Origin: Pseudomonas weihenstephanensis
GTDB lineage: Bacteria > Pseudomonadota > Gammaproteobacteria > Pseudomonadales > Pseudomonadaceae
NCBI RefSeq assembly: GCF_001043055.1
Contig: NZ_JYLF01000004.1
Span: forward strand, 496,001 to 560,000
DNA: 64,000 nt
Reading direction: 5' to 3'
The notes beneath the pieces were generated by a model. It had not been told where the DNA came from. It made no database searches and saw only the letters and a list, made by a program, of their open reading frames with translations. Positions 56,002 to 64,000 of this stretch are shown in pieces. Every line of letters begins with the position of its first letter. The first letter of the stretch is position 1. A program made the translations under genes and the position numbers.

Positions 56002-57285
56002 TCACGCCAATTCAGCGAAGCATTCTTCGATGATGGCCAGACCTTTGTCCAGTTGCTCGTCAGGCGAGGTCAGCGGTACCAGCACCCGCAGCACGTTGCC
56101 GTAAGGGCCGCACGACAACAGAATCAGACCTTTCTCACGCGCCTTGGCGACTACTTGAGCCACGGCTGCCGCGTTAGGTTTGTGCGAGTCGCCGCCTTCA
56201 AACAGCTCGACAGCAATCATTGCGCCAAGCGCACGGACATCACCGATGACCGGGTACTTGGCCTGAATCGCTTTGAGGCCCGTCACCAGATGCTCGCCGA
56301 CCGCCTTGCAACGGTCCAGCAGGTGCTCTTCTTCAAACACTTCGAGCACCGCCAATGCAGCGGCACAAGCAATCGGGCTACCGGCATAGGTGCCGCCCAG
56401 ACCGCCTGGCGCAATGGCGTCCATCAGTTCAGCCTTGCCGCACACACCGGCCAGCGGGAAACCGCCAGCGATGGATTTGGCAAAGGTGGTCAGGTCCGCG
56501 GTCACGCCCATCTGCTCCATGGCGAAGAAGGTACCGGTACGACCGGCGCCGGTTTGCACTTCGTCGGCGATCAGCAGGATGCCGTGCTTGTCGCACAGCT
56601 CGCGCAGGCGTGCCATGAACGCTTTTGGCGCCACATAGAAACCACCTTCGCCCTGTACCGGCTCGATGATGATGGCGGCGATGTCTTTAGGCTCGGCGTC
56701 GTTTTTGAAGATGCGCTCGATGCTGGCGATGGAGTCATCCACGCTGATGCCATGCAGCTCGCACGGAAACAGCGCACGGAAGATGCCGCCTGGCATCAGG
56801 CCCATGCCCGCCGAATACGGCACGACTTTACCGGTCAGGCCCAGGGTCATCATGGTGCGACCGTGGTAAGCGCCGGTGAATGCGATGACGCCCGCGCGAC
56901 CCGTGGCAGCACGGGCGATTTTCACGGCGTTTTCGACCGCTTCAGAACCCGTGGTGACCAGCAGGGTTTTTTTATCGAAATTACCCGGCACCTTGGCGTT
57001 GATTTTTTCACACAGCTCAACGTACGGCTCATAGGCCAGTACCTGGAAGCAGGTGTGAGTCAGCTTGGTCAGTTGCGCTTGCACGGCCGCAATGATTTTG
57101 GGATGCAGGTGACCGGTGTTGAGCACGGCGATACCGCCTGCAAAGTCGATGAACTCACGACCTTCAACGTCAGTCACGGTCGCGTTGTGCGCCGACTCCG
57201 CGAAGATCGGGTGAATCTGGCCAACACCGCGCGGGACAGCGGCTTCACGGCGTTTCATCAGGGATGCGTTGGTCTTGTTGCTCAT
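56002..57285 (-). CDS. gabT: 4-aminobutyrate aminotransferase
   Basis: PLP enzyme that moves the amino group of GABA to 2-oxoglutarate, giving succinate semialdehyde. The 427-residue class III aminotransferase has the PLP lysine K270 in 'TTFAKSIAGGFPL', Asp241 in 'LLIADEVQTGAGRTG' and the phosphate-binding 'TTGSEAVENAVKIAR'. The ATG at 57285 is preceded by GAGGA at six bases. It is downstream of gabD, the next enzyme, with a 178-base gap, and ends at a strong terminator. Confidence 0.96.
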   Translation of the reverse strand: MSNKTNASLMKRREAAVPRGVGQIHPIFAESAHNATVTDVEGREFIDFAGGIAVLNTGHLHPKIIAAVQAQLTKLTHTCFQVLAYEPYVELCEKINAKVPGNFDKKTLLVTTGSEAVENAVKIARAATGRAGVIAFTGAYHGRTMMTLGLTGKVVPYSAGMGLMPGGIFRALFPCELHGISVDDSIASIERIFKNDAEPKDIAAIIIEPVQGEGGFYVAPKAFMARLRELCDKHGILLIADEVQTGAGRTGTFFAMEQMGVTADLTTFAKSIAGGFPLAGVCGKAELMDAIAPGGLGGTYAGSPIACAAALAVLEVFEEEHLLDRCKAVGEHLVTGLKAIQAKYPVIGDVRALGAMIAVELFEGGDSHKPNAAAVAQVVAKAREKGLILLSCGPYGNVLRVLVPLTSPDEQLDKGLAIIEECFAELA

Positions 57286-57463
57286 GGTGTTCCTCATTCG
57301 CTGCTCATCAAGCAGCGTGGTTCAAGGCTGACGCGCCAGGGAGACACTCATGCCAGCATGCGATGATCGACTGGCATGGCGCACCTGGCCACAAAAGTTA
57401 ACAGTTTGAAACGCAGAAGACGCATCGCTCTCGTGCCCCTTCTGCTTGAACCACCCGCCGGGT

Positions 57464-58906
57464 TTAGATCCCCAGGCAGAGATATTTGATTTCCAGGTAG
57501 TCTTCGATGCCGTACTTGGAGCCTTCACGGCCCAGGCCCGACGCTTTGATGCCGCCAAACGGCGCAACTTCGTTGGAAATCAGACCGGTGTTGACACCGA
57601 CCATGCCGTATTCCAGGGCTTCTGCCACACGGAACACACGGCTCAGGTCGCGCGCATAGAAATACGAGGCCAAGCCGAACTCAGTGTCGTTGGCCATGGC
57701 AATCACTTCAGCTTCGTCTTTGAAGCGGAACAGCGGCGCCAGCGGGCCAAAGGTTTCTTCCTTCGCCACAGCGGCATTTTTCGGCACGTTAACCAGAATT
57801 GTCGGCTCGAAGAAGCTGCCTTCGAGGCTGTGGCCGCCGGCCAACAGGGTGGCACCTTTGCTCAGCGCGTCGGCAATGTGCTCTTTGACTTTGGCCACGG
57901 CCTTGTCATCAATCAGCGGGCCGGTGGTGGTGCCCTCTTCCAGACCGTTGCCGATTTTCAGCTTGGCCACTGCGACTTTGAGCTTTTCAGCAAACGCGTC
58001 ATACACCGAATCTTGAATGTACAGACGGTTGGCACAGACGCAGGTCTGACCATTGTTGCGGTATTTGGAAATGATCGCGCCCTCGACGGCCTTATCCAGA
58101 TCGGCGTCGTCGAACACGATAAATGGCGCGTTGCCGCCCAGTTCCAGCGAGACTTTTTTGATGTCCTTGGCGCATTCAGCCATCAGTTGGCGACCGATCT
58201 CGGTCGAACCGGTGAAGGACAGTTTGCGCACGATCGGGTTGCTGGTCAGCTCACCGCCGATGTCGCCAGCGCTGCCGGTGACCACGCTCAGCACGCCTTT
58301 AGGGATGCCTGCGCGATGCGCCAGCTCAACCAGTGCCAACGCCGAGAACGGGGTTTGCGAAGCGGGCTTGATCACCATCGTGCAGCCAGCCGCCAGCGCC
58401 GGGCCGGCTTTACGGGTGATCATGGCCGCCGGGAAGTTCCACGGGGTGATTGCGGCCGTTACGCCAATGGGCTGCTTGATGACGATCAGGCGCTTGTCCG
58501 GCTGATGGCCGGGAATCACATCGCCATAAATACGCTTGGCTTCTTCGGCGAACCACTCGATGAACGACGCGGCGTAAACGATTTCGCCCTTGGCTTCGGC
58601 CAGCGGCTTGCCTTGCTCCAGGGTCATCAGGCGACCCAAGTCGTCCTGGTGCTCAATCAGCAGTTCAAACCAACGGCGCAGCTTGGTCGCACGTTCTTTG
58701 GCAGTCAGGGCACGCCAGGCGGGAAGTGCTTTATCAGCAGCTTCAATGGCGCGACGGGTTTCGGCTGCGCCCATTTTTGGCACCGTACCGAGAATGTCAC
58801 CGGTGGCCGGGTTGTTGACCTTGATTGTCTGACCGCCGTCCGCGTCTACCCAAGCACCATCGATGTAGGCTTGCTGGCGGAACAACTGTGCGTCTTTGAG
58901 CTGCAT
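57464..58906 (-). CDS. gabD: Succinate-semialdehyde dehydrogenase (NADP+)
   Basis: Oxidises succinate semialdehyde to succinate, feeding GABA carbon into the TCA cycle. The 480-residue aldehyde dehydrogenase has catalytic Cys289 in 'NNGQTCVCAN', general base Glu255 in 'SLELGGNAP' and the cofactor motif 'FTGSTEIG'. Length and sequence match GabD of pseudomonads. It is first in the gabD-gabT unit; a 348-base upstream region contains two inverted repeats that may be operators. Confidence 0.96.
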   Translation of the reverse strand: MQLKDAQLFRQQAYIDGAWVDADGGQTIKVNNPATGDILGTVPKMGAAETRRAIEAADKALPAWRALTAKERATKLRRWFELLIEHQDDLGRLMTLEQGKPLAEAKGEIVYAASFIEWFAEEAKRIYGDVIPGHQPDKRLIVIKQPIGVTAAITPWNFPAAMITRKAGPALAAGCTMVIKPASQTPFSALALVELAHRAGIPKGVLSVVTGSAGDIGGELTSNPIVRKLSFTGSTEIGRQLMAECAKDIKKVSLELGGNAPFIVFDDADLDKAVEGAIISKYRNNGQTCVCANRLYIQDSVYDAFAEKLKVAVAKLKIGNGLEEGTTTGPLIDDKAVAKVKEHIADALSKGATLLAGGHSLEGSFFEPTILVNVPKNAAVAKEETFGPLAPLFRFKDEAEVIAMANDTEFGLASYFYARDLSRVFRVAEALEYGMVGVNTGLISNEVAPFGGIKASGLGREGSKYGIEDYLEIKYLCLGI

Positions 58907-59060
58907 GGTGGGCTTTCCTTAACAGCACCGCGCAGGCGCGGGGCAAATTATTGAGTGTAGAAAGGCGCCAGAGATGGCTGCCGTCAGGAAGTCATTCACT
59001 GCCAAAGTGTTCAAAAAACGCACAACACACACGGCGTGCGGTTTAGCACTCAGACAAGAG

Positions 59061-59078
59061 CGTTTGAAATCTCAAACG
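59061..59078. promoter_or_regulatory. Dyad upstream of gabD
   Basis: CGTTTGA and TCAAACG form a perfect 7-base inverted repeat around AATC, 155 bases before the gabD start. A second, AT-rich dyad (TTGTTC...GAACAA) lies at 59113-59132. Either could bind a regulator of GABA use. No regulator gene is adjacent, apart from a broken LysR gene on the other side of the tRNA. Confidence 0.4.
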
Positions 59079-59213
59079 AATCCTAGGAGTAAAGGGGGTA
59101 AAGGACAATAGGTTGTTCGAAAAAAAGAACAAGCGACTGTGTTACCCCTTTTTTCACACGGCCTCCATTAATAGCCCATATTGACGCAAGAAACACCTGC
59201 ACAATCAGCGGCA

Positions 59214-59242
59214 TGGACGGGTGACACGCAGATGAGTATCAT
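59214..59242 (+). promoter_or_regulatory. Probable promoter of the tRNA-Arg gene
   Basis: TGGACG and TATCAT are 17 bases apart, and the second ends 12 bases before the tRNA. The -35 box is only moderately close to TTGACA, but spacing and position suit a short tRNA leader. Confidence 0.5.
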
Positions 59243-59254
59243 GGCGCCCGCGTT

Positions 59255-59331
59255 GCACCAGTAGCTCAGCTGGATAGAGTACTGCCCTCCGAAGGCAGTG
59301 GTCGTGGGTTCGAATCCCGCCTGGTGCACCA
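59255..59331 (+). tRNA. tRNA-Arg, anticodon CCG
   Basis: A complete 77-base tRNA. The acceptor stem GCACCAG pairs with CTGGTGC, and the encoded ACCA end is present. The D-arm is AGCTCAGCTGGATAGAGT, the anticodon arm CTGCC-CTCCGAA-GGCAG gives anticodon CCG (reads CGG), and the T-arm contains GGTTCGAATCC. It stands alone, followed by a strong hairpin terminator. Confidence 0.97.
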
Positions 59332-59370
59332 TATTTCAGCCCGGACCTGTCTCAGACAGTCTGCGCCCCC

Positions 59371-59398
59371 AAGAAGCCCGCCCTGTGCGGGCTTTCTT
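59371..59398 (+). terminator. Terminator of the tRNA-Arg gene
   Basis: AAGAAGCCCGC and GCGGGCTTTCTT form a stem with a five-base loop followed by a T-rich run (TTTCTTGTTT), 39 bases beyond the tRNA. Confidence 0.85.
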
Positions 59399-59473
59399 GT
59401 TTCTGGCTCAAGCCTCTGTCGCAGGCACGGGCAGCGCGATGTGGGTCCAACCGAGCGGGGCTATATCATCGGC

Positions 59474-60064
59474 AATGGCATACGCCTCACCCGCCAGATA
59501 CCGCGCCTGGGCCGCTTCAATCAGCGTCATCCACACATCGAAGTACGGGTCGAGGCGACTTCTGCGGTGATGGACTTGCGCCGGGATCGAATCGATGTAG
59601 CGTTGCGGCATGGGCTGGGGGTCTATCCCAATCTGCACGTCACGCAGTTGATAGCGCCCGTTTTAGTGCCCGTCACCCGTCCTGCCTTGATGGCTGCAAT
59701 CCCCCCGCTGATGGAACCGCAGGACTGCCTCAACTTTGCGCTATTGCACGACTCTGACCGGACAGACTGGGCCTTGTGGCTCGCGGCGCATGGCGTCGCA
59801 AAAGACCTTCGCGCCGAACGCGGGACGGCGTTCGAAGATGACTTTTTACTTATTCGCGCAGCAGAGGCATGCCAGGGGCTAGCGTTAGTGGCGCAAGAGT
59901 ACGCACGCGAAGAAATCGCTGCGGGCTGTCTCGTACAGGTACTGGATAAACCCTGGCCTGCACGCTTCGCCTACTACGTCGTGACCCGACCCGATGCCAT
60001 GCAGCGCGATGAAGTCAAAGCGTTCGTGGAGTGGGTCATGGAGCAAGCTCAGGGTTCAATCTGA
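59474..60064 (+). pseudogene. Truncated LysR-type regulator, effector-binding domain only
   Basis: About 197 residues matching only the effector-binding domain of a GcvA-like LysR regulator: 'IPRLGRFNQRHPHIEVRVEA', 'DLRRDRIDVALRHGLGVYP', 'DRTDWALWLAAHGV' and 'AAEACQGLALVAQEYAREEI'. The helix-turn-helix and linker helix, normally the first 90 residues, are missing; upstream there is only a short unrelated stretch and then the tRNA terminator. No ribosome site precedes a plausible start. It is best read as the remains of a gene cut by a rearrangement next to tRNA-Arg. The 5' boundary is approximate. Confidence 0.75.
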
Positions 60065-60126
60065 GCCAACACCTGTCGATACTGGGGTGCCGCCTGTAGT
60101 CGTTGACACGTCATGCGAGGCTACGC

Positions 60127-60203
60127 TCGGGCGCGTAGCGGTCGTAAACCGTTCAACCCGGGCCTCAGAGGCCCCCCTGTGGTCGGGTTTACGATCGCTT
60201 CGC
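60127..60203. repeat. Extended inverted repeat, second REP-like family
   Basis: TCGTAAACC (60142-60150) faces GGTTTACGA (60186-60194), with a perfect GGGCCTC-A-GAGGCCC hairpin (60160-60174) in between. It lies between the LysR remnant and the convergent YdgA-like gene and shares the GTAAACC/GGTTTAC arms with the element at 50047-50128. Confidence 0.6.
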
Positions 60204-60242
60204 AGTCGAACGCGGCGTGGGCAATGGCTACGTCTTGGTCGG

Positions 60243-61721
60243 TTATTGCATCGGGGCGTTGAAGCGCATCGTCATTTGGGTGATGAAGTCTTCAAGGCTC
60301 ATTTTCTGGCCATTGAAGTCCACCTGCCCTGCTGCGTAGTTCAAGGTCGCCAGGATGTTAGTGCCTTCAACTTTTGCCAGGCCCGTGCCCACGGCAATGT
60401 TGCTGACCATGTCACTGGTCATGGTGCCAACCTGAGCCAGGGTCTGCGGATCACTTTGCCCTGCCAACTGCGCCTGCACACCGGCAAGATCAGCAATCAT
60501 CGGCTTGGACAATTGCAGCTTAGCGTCCAGCGAGGTCAGCAGTTGCTTGGTGACTTCTACCGGCGGCTGGTCAAGTGCTGCGGGCTGAGCCAGCGCAACG
60601 GCCAGGTTGAACTCACTTTCGCCATTAGGTGTTTTTACGCTGAGCTTCTCCACGGCCATCTTCGGCTTGGCGGCCAGCAAGGTTTCAAGCTGGGTTTGCA
60701 ACTGGGTTTGCTCAGCCTGCGTCAGCTCGCTGGCTGGCAACGTGCCGTCAGCCTTGGGTTGGAATTTGGTCTGGTAAATCTGAAACAACGCCTGCATGGC
60801 CGGAATGTCCAGGCTGCTGGCACTCATGACCAGTTGCGCGGTGCCCACCGGGTTGTTGTTGAGGGTGACGTCACCCACTTTGTAGTCCAAACGCCCGGAC
60901 AATAATTGACCCTTGGCGGAGGTGGAACCTGTGTATTCGAAGTTGTTGAGCTTGAGCACCGACTGACGGTCACCAAAGGTGATTTGGCTTTCGCTCAGTT
61001 TCAGGAAGTTCTGGCCAAGGAAGAAACCAAAGTCGCTTTTGTTCAAGTCACTGGCCGCGGTCAGGCCATTGAGTTCAACCAGCAAAGGCGGTTTGTTAGG
61101 GAACACGGCATTAAGCTTGAAGTGGTCCATGTAGCCTTTGCCTTTGAAGTTTTGACCTTCGGCATCGGACTGCCCTTCCATGCTCATGCCCGAGAAGCTC
61201 AGGCTGGAGTTGGCGTCCAGGGCCATTTCCAGAGGCAGCAGCTCCATGTGGCCTTCTACTGCGCGGTTGTAAGCCAGCGTGACCTGACCTTGCAGCGGCG
61301 ACTGCTCTTTGGCGGCAGCAAACCATTTTTCAGTGAACGGGGTTTTTACCAGCGAATAGTTGCTGGTGGCCATCACCGGCATCCACTTAAAGGTTTTGAT
61401 GCGCGACCACGGCAAAGGGCCGTGCTCAATGTGGTCTACGAACAGTAACTCCACAGGCTGGGCAACCGGCCCGGCGGACTCGTCCGACACTGTCACCCGG
61501 TAGTTGGCGGTGCTGCTGTAAAGGTGACGATCAAGCGATACCAGTTCGATCGAGCCGTGGGTTGGCGTGCCTTGCAGTTGCGACGCGAGTTCTTTGTTGG
61601 CTTCCTGGATCGACGTTTGCAGTACGCCTTCCAGTTTGGTCCCGGTGTACCAAGCGCCAGCGGTGTTCAGAGCACCTGCAATAACAACAATCCCTACTAG
61701 CACGCCTAATGGTTTATTCAT
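60243..61721 (-). CDS. ydgA: YdgA family protein (DUF945)
   Basis: A 492-residue protein with an N-terminal signal peptide or anchor (MNKPLGVLVGIVVIAGALNT) and a long periplasmic region rich in beta strands, typical of the DUF945/YdgA family ('WYTGTKLEGVLQ', 'DHIEHGPLPW', 'TLAYNRAVEGHM'). The 'GxxxHGPLPW' stretch near residue 100 is a good marker of the family. Function is unknown; these proteins may help envelope assembly. It is transcribed alone. The Shine-Dalgarno is weak. Confidence 0.87.
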   Translation of the reverse strand: MNKPLGVLVGIVVIAGALNTAGAWYTGTKLEGVLQTSIQEANKELASQLQGTPTHGSIELVSLDRHLYSSTANYRVTVSDESAGPVAQPVELLFVDHIEHGPLPWSRIKTFKWMPVMATSNYSLVKTPFTEKWFAAAKEQSPLQGQVTLAYNRAVEGHMELLPLEMALDANSSLSFSGMSMEGQSDAEGQNFKGKGYMDHFKLNAVFPNKPPLLVELNGLTAASDLNKSDFGFFLGQNFLKLSESQITFGDRQSVLKLNNFEYTGSTSAKGQLLSGRLDYKVGDVTLNNNPVGTAQLVMSASSLDIPAMQALFQIYQTKFQPKADGTLPASELTQAEQTQLQTQLETLLAAKPKMAVEKLSVKTPNGESEFNLAVALAQPAALDQPPVEVTKQLLTSLDAKLQLSKPMIADLAGVQAQLAGQSDPQTLAQVGTMTSDMVSNIAVGTGLAKVEGTNILATLNYAAGQVDFNGQKMSLEDFITQMTMRFNAPMQ

Positions 61722-61849
61722 CAGTTGACCCGTTCAATGTCCGTTGTGTTGAAAGTAATAGCGGTCTTTGCCAAGCCCGTCGTGGGCCGAAAAGTGGCAG
61801 CAGGGTAACACTGGCGACCCGCCTGCCGCCTGTTTCAGTCACGCCAAAT

Positions 61850-62494
61850 TCATGAGGAGTGGGCGTAGAGACGGTCGATTTCATCCAGACGATGATCAAA
61901 AGCCTTGAGGCTGGCGCTCCAGGTGTACACCAACACTTCCAGGTCGTGATCAATGCAGATTTCACCTACCGGATTTACAGATGAGTCGGAGTAATCCAGC
62001 TGATAACGCTCACGGGCCATTGCGGCCGCGACGTCAGATAACTCACGCGCGCAGTCGAGCCATTGGCGCTCCTCGCAGGGCAGCGCTTTGTCGAGTTTCA
62101 GGCATTGGGTTTTCAAGGCGTCGAGGCTTTTTTCCAGCGGGGTGCCGGTGAGTTCGCCCATAAATTCCTGGAACGTACGCCCCGGCTGCCAATAACTGCC
62201 CCAAAAGTAGCGGTCGAAAACGGTTTCGACCCGCCGCAGCGCGACTTTGGCGTCCCAGATCAAGACCCGGGTCTGGCCCTCTTCGACCTGGCGCTTTTTG
62301 ATGTGCCGGGTTTGCACCGTCGCCCACGCCACCATCGCAATGGCCAGTACCGCAATCAACGCACTGGCGCTGTCGAGGAAAAACATCGCCTTATCGATCT
62401 GGTGCGCCAGCATGATGCCGTAGAAATAGGTCGCAGACAGCAGCACCACCGCGACCACCGCACACCAGAAACCGGGAGCATAAGGGTTTTTCAT
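61850..62494 (-). CDS. Two-span membrane protein of unknown function
   Basis: A 214-residue protein with two hydrophobic spans near the N-terminus (residues 9-29 and 40-62), separated by a short acidic loop, and a cytoplasmic tail of about 150 residues with many charged residues and Trp ('YFWGSYWQPGRTFQEFMGEL'). There is no known motif. The layout, with two spans and a helical tail, resembles small envelope proteins found next to phage-defence or surface loci, but nothing near it supports such a role. The ATG at 62494 has a weak GGGGA upstream. I do not recognise the family. Confidence 0.7.
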   Translation of the reverse strand: MKNPYAPGFWCAVVAVVLLSATYFYGIMLAHQIDKAMFFLDSASALIAVLAIAMVAWATVQTRHIKKRQVEEGQTRVLIWDAKVALRRVETVFDRYFWGSYWQPGRTFQEFMGELTGTPLEKSLDALKTQCLKLDKALPCEERQWLDCARELSDVAAAMARERYQLDYSDSSVNPVGEICIDHDLEVLVYTWSASLKAFDHRLDEIDRLYAHSS

Positions 62495-62601
62495 TATTAG
62501 TATCCCCATCAAGCATTGCCTGCGCGATGGGGAGGGCTAAAAGACCCGCGACGCCCTGAGCCATCGTTTTGATACCGACCTCTCAGAGCATAGCAACGCC
62601 C

Positions 62602-64000
62602 TCAGGGTTTCGCGTTGGCCGGGGCTTGCGTTCGTCCACTTTCCCAGCCGCCGCCCAGGGCCAGAAACAAGTCGATTTGGCTCATGGCTACCTGGGTGTT
62701 AGCGGCCGACAGTTGCGCGCGCATGTCGGTGTAGGTGCGGGTCGCTTGCAGGTCAGCCAAAAAGGACTCGCGCCCCGCCTGAAAGAACTGATGCGTTTGA
62801 TCGGCTGCGGTTTTGGCCGACGCTTCGGCTTCTGCCAAGGCATCGCGGCGCTGCAACAGCGCGGTGTATTGCACCAGGCTGGTTTGGGTTTCACGGATGG
62901 CGTTCAGAACCACACCGTCGAACTTGGCCAGCGCGCCTTGGGTGACGGCTTCGGCTTCACGAATCCGCGCCCGCGAACCGTTGGTAGGAATGGTCCAGCT
63001 CAACAGCGGGCCAAAGCCCCAGCGGTTGGTGGGTGCGGTGCCCAGGTTATCAATGATGCCGACGGTCCCGATGCTCGCGCCTATGCTGATGTCCGGGTAC
63101 AGCGAGCCGGTGGCCACCCCGATTTCAGCCGTGGCCGCCGCCAGATGACGCTCTGCTTGGCGCACATCCGGGCGGCGTTTGAGCAACGCAGCGCCATCGC
63201 CCACCGGCAGCAATTGCGCGATATGCGGCAGCTCGGCGCAGGTGGCAACGCCAGCGGGCAGTTGGTCGAGCGGCTTGGCCAGCAACATCGACAAACGAAA
63301 TAGGCCGGACTGGCGCAAGGCTTCGTAGCGCGGCAGTTCAGCGCGCAACGATTTGAATTGCGTCTGCGAACGGGTGACCTGGGTTTCGTCGCCGCGCCCC
63401 GCATCCCGCAACTGTTGGGTCAAGTGTGTGCTTTGCGCTTGCAGCGTGAGCGACTCTTCGGCGATGTGGTGCTCTTCGTTTGCCGCGCACACTTGGGTGT
63501 AGGCCCGAACCACGTCCGCCACCAAGGTAATGCGCGCGGTGTCGGCGGCGGCCTGCGTCGCATCGGCGTTGGCTTGTGCGGCCTCAATGCCGCGCTGCAA
63601 GGTGCCCCACAAATCGAACTGATACGAGGTGCTGATACCCAGATCACCCACGTTGGCGACCGGGACTTTATCTGCCAGCAAGAACGCTTCGCCGGACTCT
63701 TGCAAGCGCTGGGCACCCGCCTTCACCGAGCCGCTCCAGCCACCTGCCGATTGCGCTTGTTCAACTTGCGCCCGCGCCCGCGACAAGTTGGCCGCCGCGA
63801 CCCGCAAGTCGGTGTTGGAGGCCAGCGCCTGGCGCACCAGTTCATTGAGTTTGGGGTCTTGATAGAGCTTCCACCAATCGGCGGGCACGGGAGCCGACAT
63901 CACGTTGGCGCCCTCGCCCGCAAACTCACCCTGCACATCCGCGCGCTGCAATGCGGCGTCTTTGGGCAGGTGGTAATCAGGCCCCACCAACTGACAGCCC
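62602..64000 (-). CDS. Outer-membrane efflux lipoprotein (OprM/NodT family), 5' end missing
   Basis: At least 466 residues of an RND-type efflux outer-membrane factor, running off the right edge. The last codons visible encode Gly-Cys-Gln-Leu-Val-Gly-Pro-Asp-Tyr, so the lipobox cysteine (63994-63996) is at the very edge and only the signal peptide is missing. The two repeats of the TolC fold are clear: 'ANLSRARAQVEQAQSAGGW' and 'LLQRRDALAEAEASAKTAAD', with 'RRPDVRQAERHLAAATAEIG' between them. Its pump genes are outside the window, probably upstream. The substrate is unknown. Confidence 0.92.
   Translation of the reverse strand, partial: GCQLVGPDYHLPKDAALQRADVQGEFAGEGANVMSAPVPADWWKLYQDPKLNELVRQALASNTDLRVAAANLSRARAQVEQAQSAGGWSGSVKAGAQRLQESGEAFLLADKVPVANVGDLGISTSYQFDLWGTLQRGIEAAQANADATQAAADTARITLVADVVRAYTQVCAANEEHHIAEESLTLQAQSTHLTQQLRDAGRGDETQVTRSQTQFKSLRAELPRYEALRQSGLFRLSMLLAKPLDQLPAGVATCAELPHIAQLLPVGDGAALLKRRPDVRQAERHLAAATAEIGVATGSLYPDISIGASIGTVGIIDNLGTAPTNRWGFGPLLSWTIPTNGSRARIREAEAVTQGALAKFDGVVLNAIRETQTSLVQYTALLQRRDALAEAEASAKTAADQTHQFFQAGRESFLADLQATRTYTDMRAQLSAANTQVAMSQIDLFLALGGGWESGRTQAPANAKP

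Noticed and set aside
59371..60242. Genomic island or prophage at tRNA-Arg
   Set aside because: No integrase, no direct repeat of the tRNA end and no phage genes are visible; only a broken LysR gene follows.

Overview
The window is a stretch of a Pseudomonas chromosome (Gammaproteobacteria), not P. aeruginosa but probably the fluorescens/fragi side of the genus. The basis is protein recognition and gene order: ubiH-pepP-ygfB-zapA-6S RNA-ygfA, rho-trxA-ppx-ppk, and algP-FKBP-algQ-dsbB-hemYXDC-algR-argH are all typical Pseudomonas blocks. Short palindromic REP-type repeats sit in several gaps. No prophage, transposase, CRISPR array or secretion locus was seen; this is mostly core chromosome. 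The lineage placement within the genus is inference.

Layout. 1-3.6 kb: the start of gcvT and a ferric-iron ABC importer (permease plus binding protein, no ATPase). 3.7-9.8 kb: ubiquinone hydroxylases UbiI-like and UbiH, aminopeptidase PepP and a YgfB protein on the minus strand; diverging from them a small coiled-coil protein, ZapA, 6S RNA and 5-formyl-THF cyclo-ligase. 9.8-16.9 kb: a 49-residue membrane protein, an EVE-domain protein, the yhiI-rbbA-yhhJ exporter, a FliL-like protein and an odd TonB-C protein. 17-21 kb: GlpT behind two dyads resembling GlpR operators, ChaC, a PagP-like barrel protein and a ferredoxin-reductase. 21-31 kb: UbiD, an O-acyltransferase, Rho, thioredoxin, Ppx and Ppk. 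31-40 kb: DedA, a sterol-desaturase-type enzyme, ElbB, YaiI, a cytochrome c/FTR1 permease, a LysE exporter, an MscS channel, YheS and a TIGR02444 protein. 40-50 kb: the AlgP/AlgQ/heme/AlgR block and argH. 50-59 kb: GST, a small acidic protein, a GGDEF-EAL protein, DesA, a receiver-HDOD regulator and gabD-gabT. 59-64 kb: tRNA-Arg(CCG), a LysR remnant, a YdgA-like protein, an unknown membrane protein and the edge of an OprM-family lipoprotein gene.

How the genes fit together. Several parts serve respiration and cofactors: three ubiquinone steps (UbiI-like, UbiH, UbiD with a reductase that may supply reduced flavin) and four heme-related genes in one overlapping operon. Ppx and Ppk turn over polyphosphate from convergent genes. 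AlgP, AlgQ and AlgR are the classical alginate-associated regulators, but the AlgR sensor gene algZ/fimS is not in its usual place and AlgR has lost a conserved receiver switch residue. That pair of changes is the most interesting observation here. No wholly new multi-gene system was recognised.
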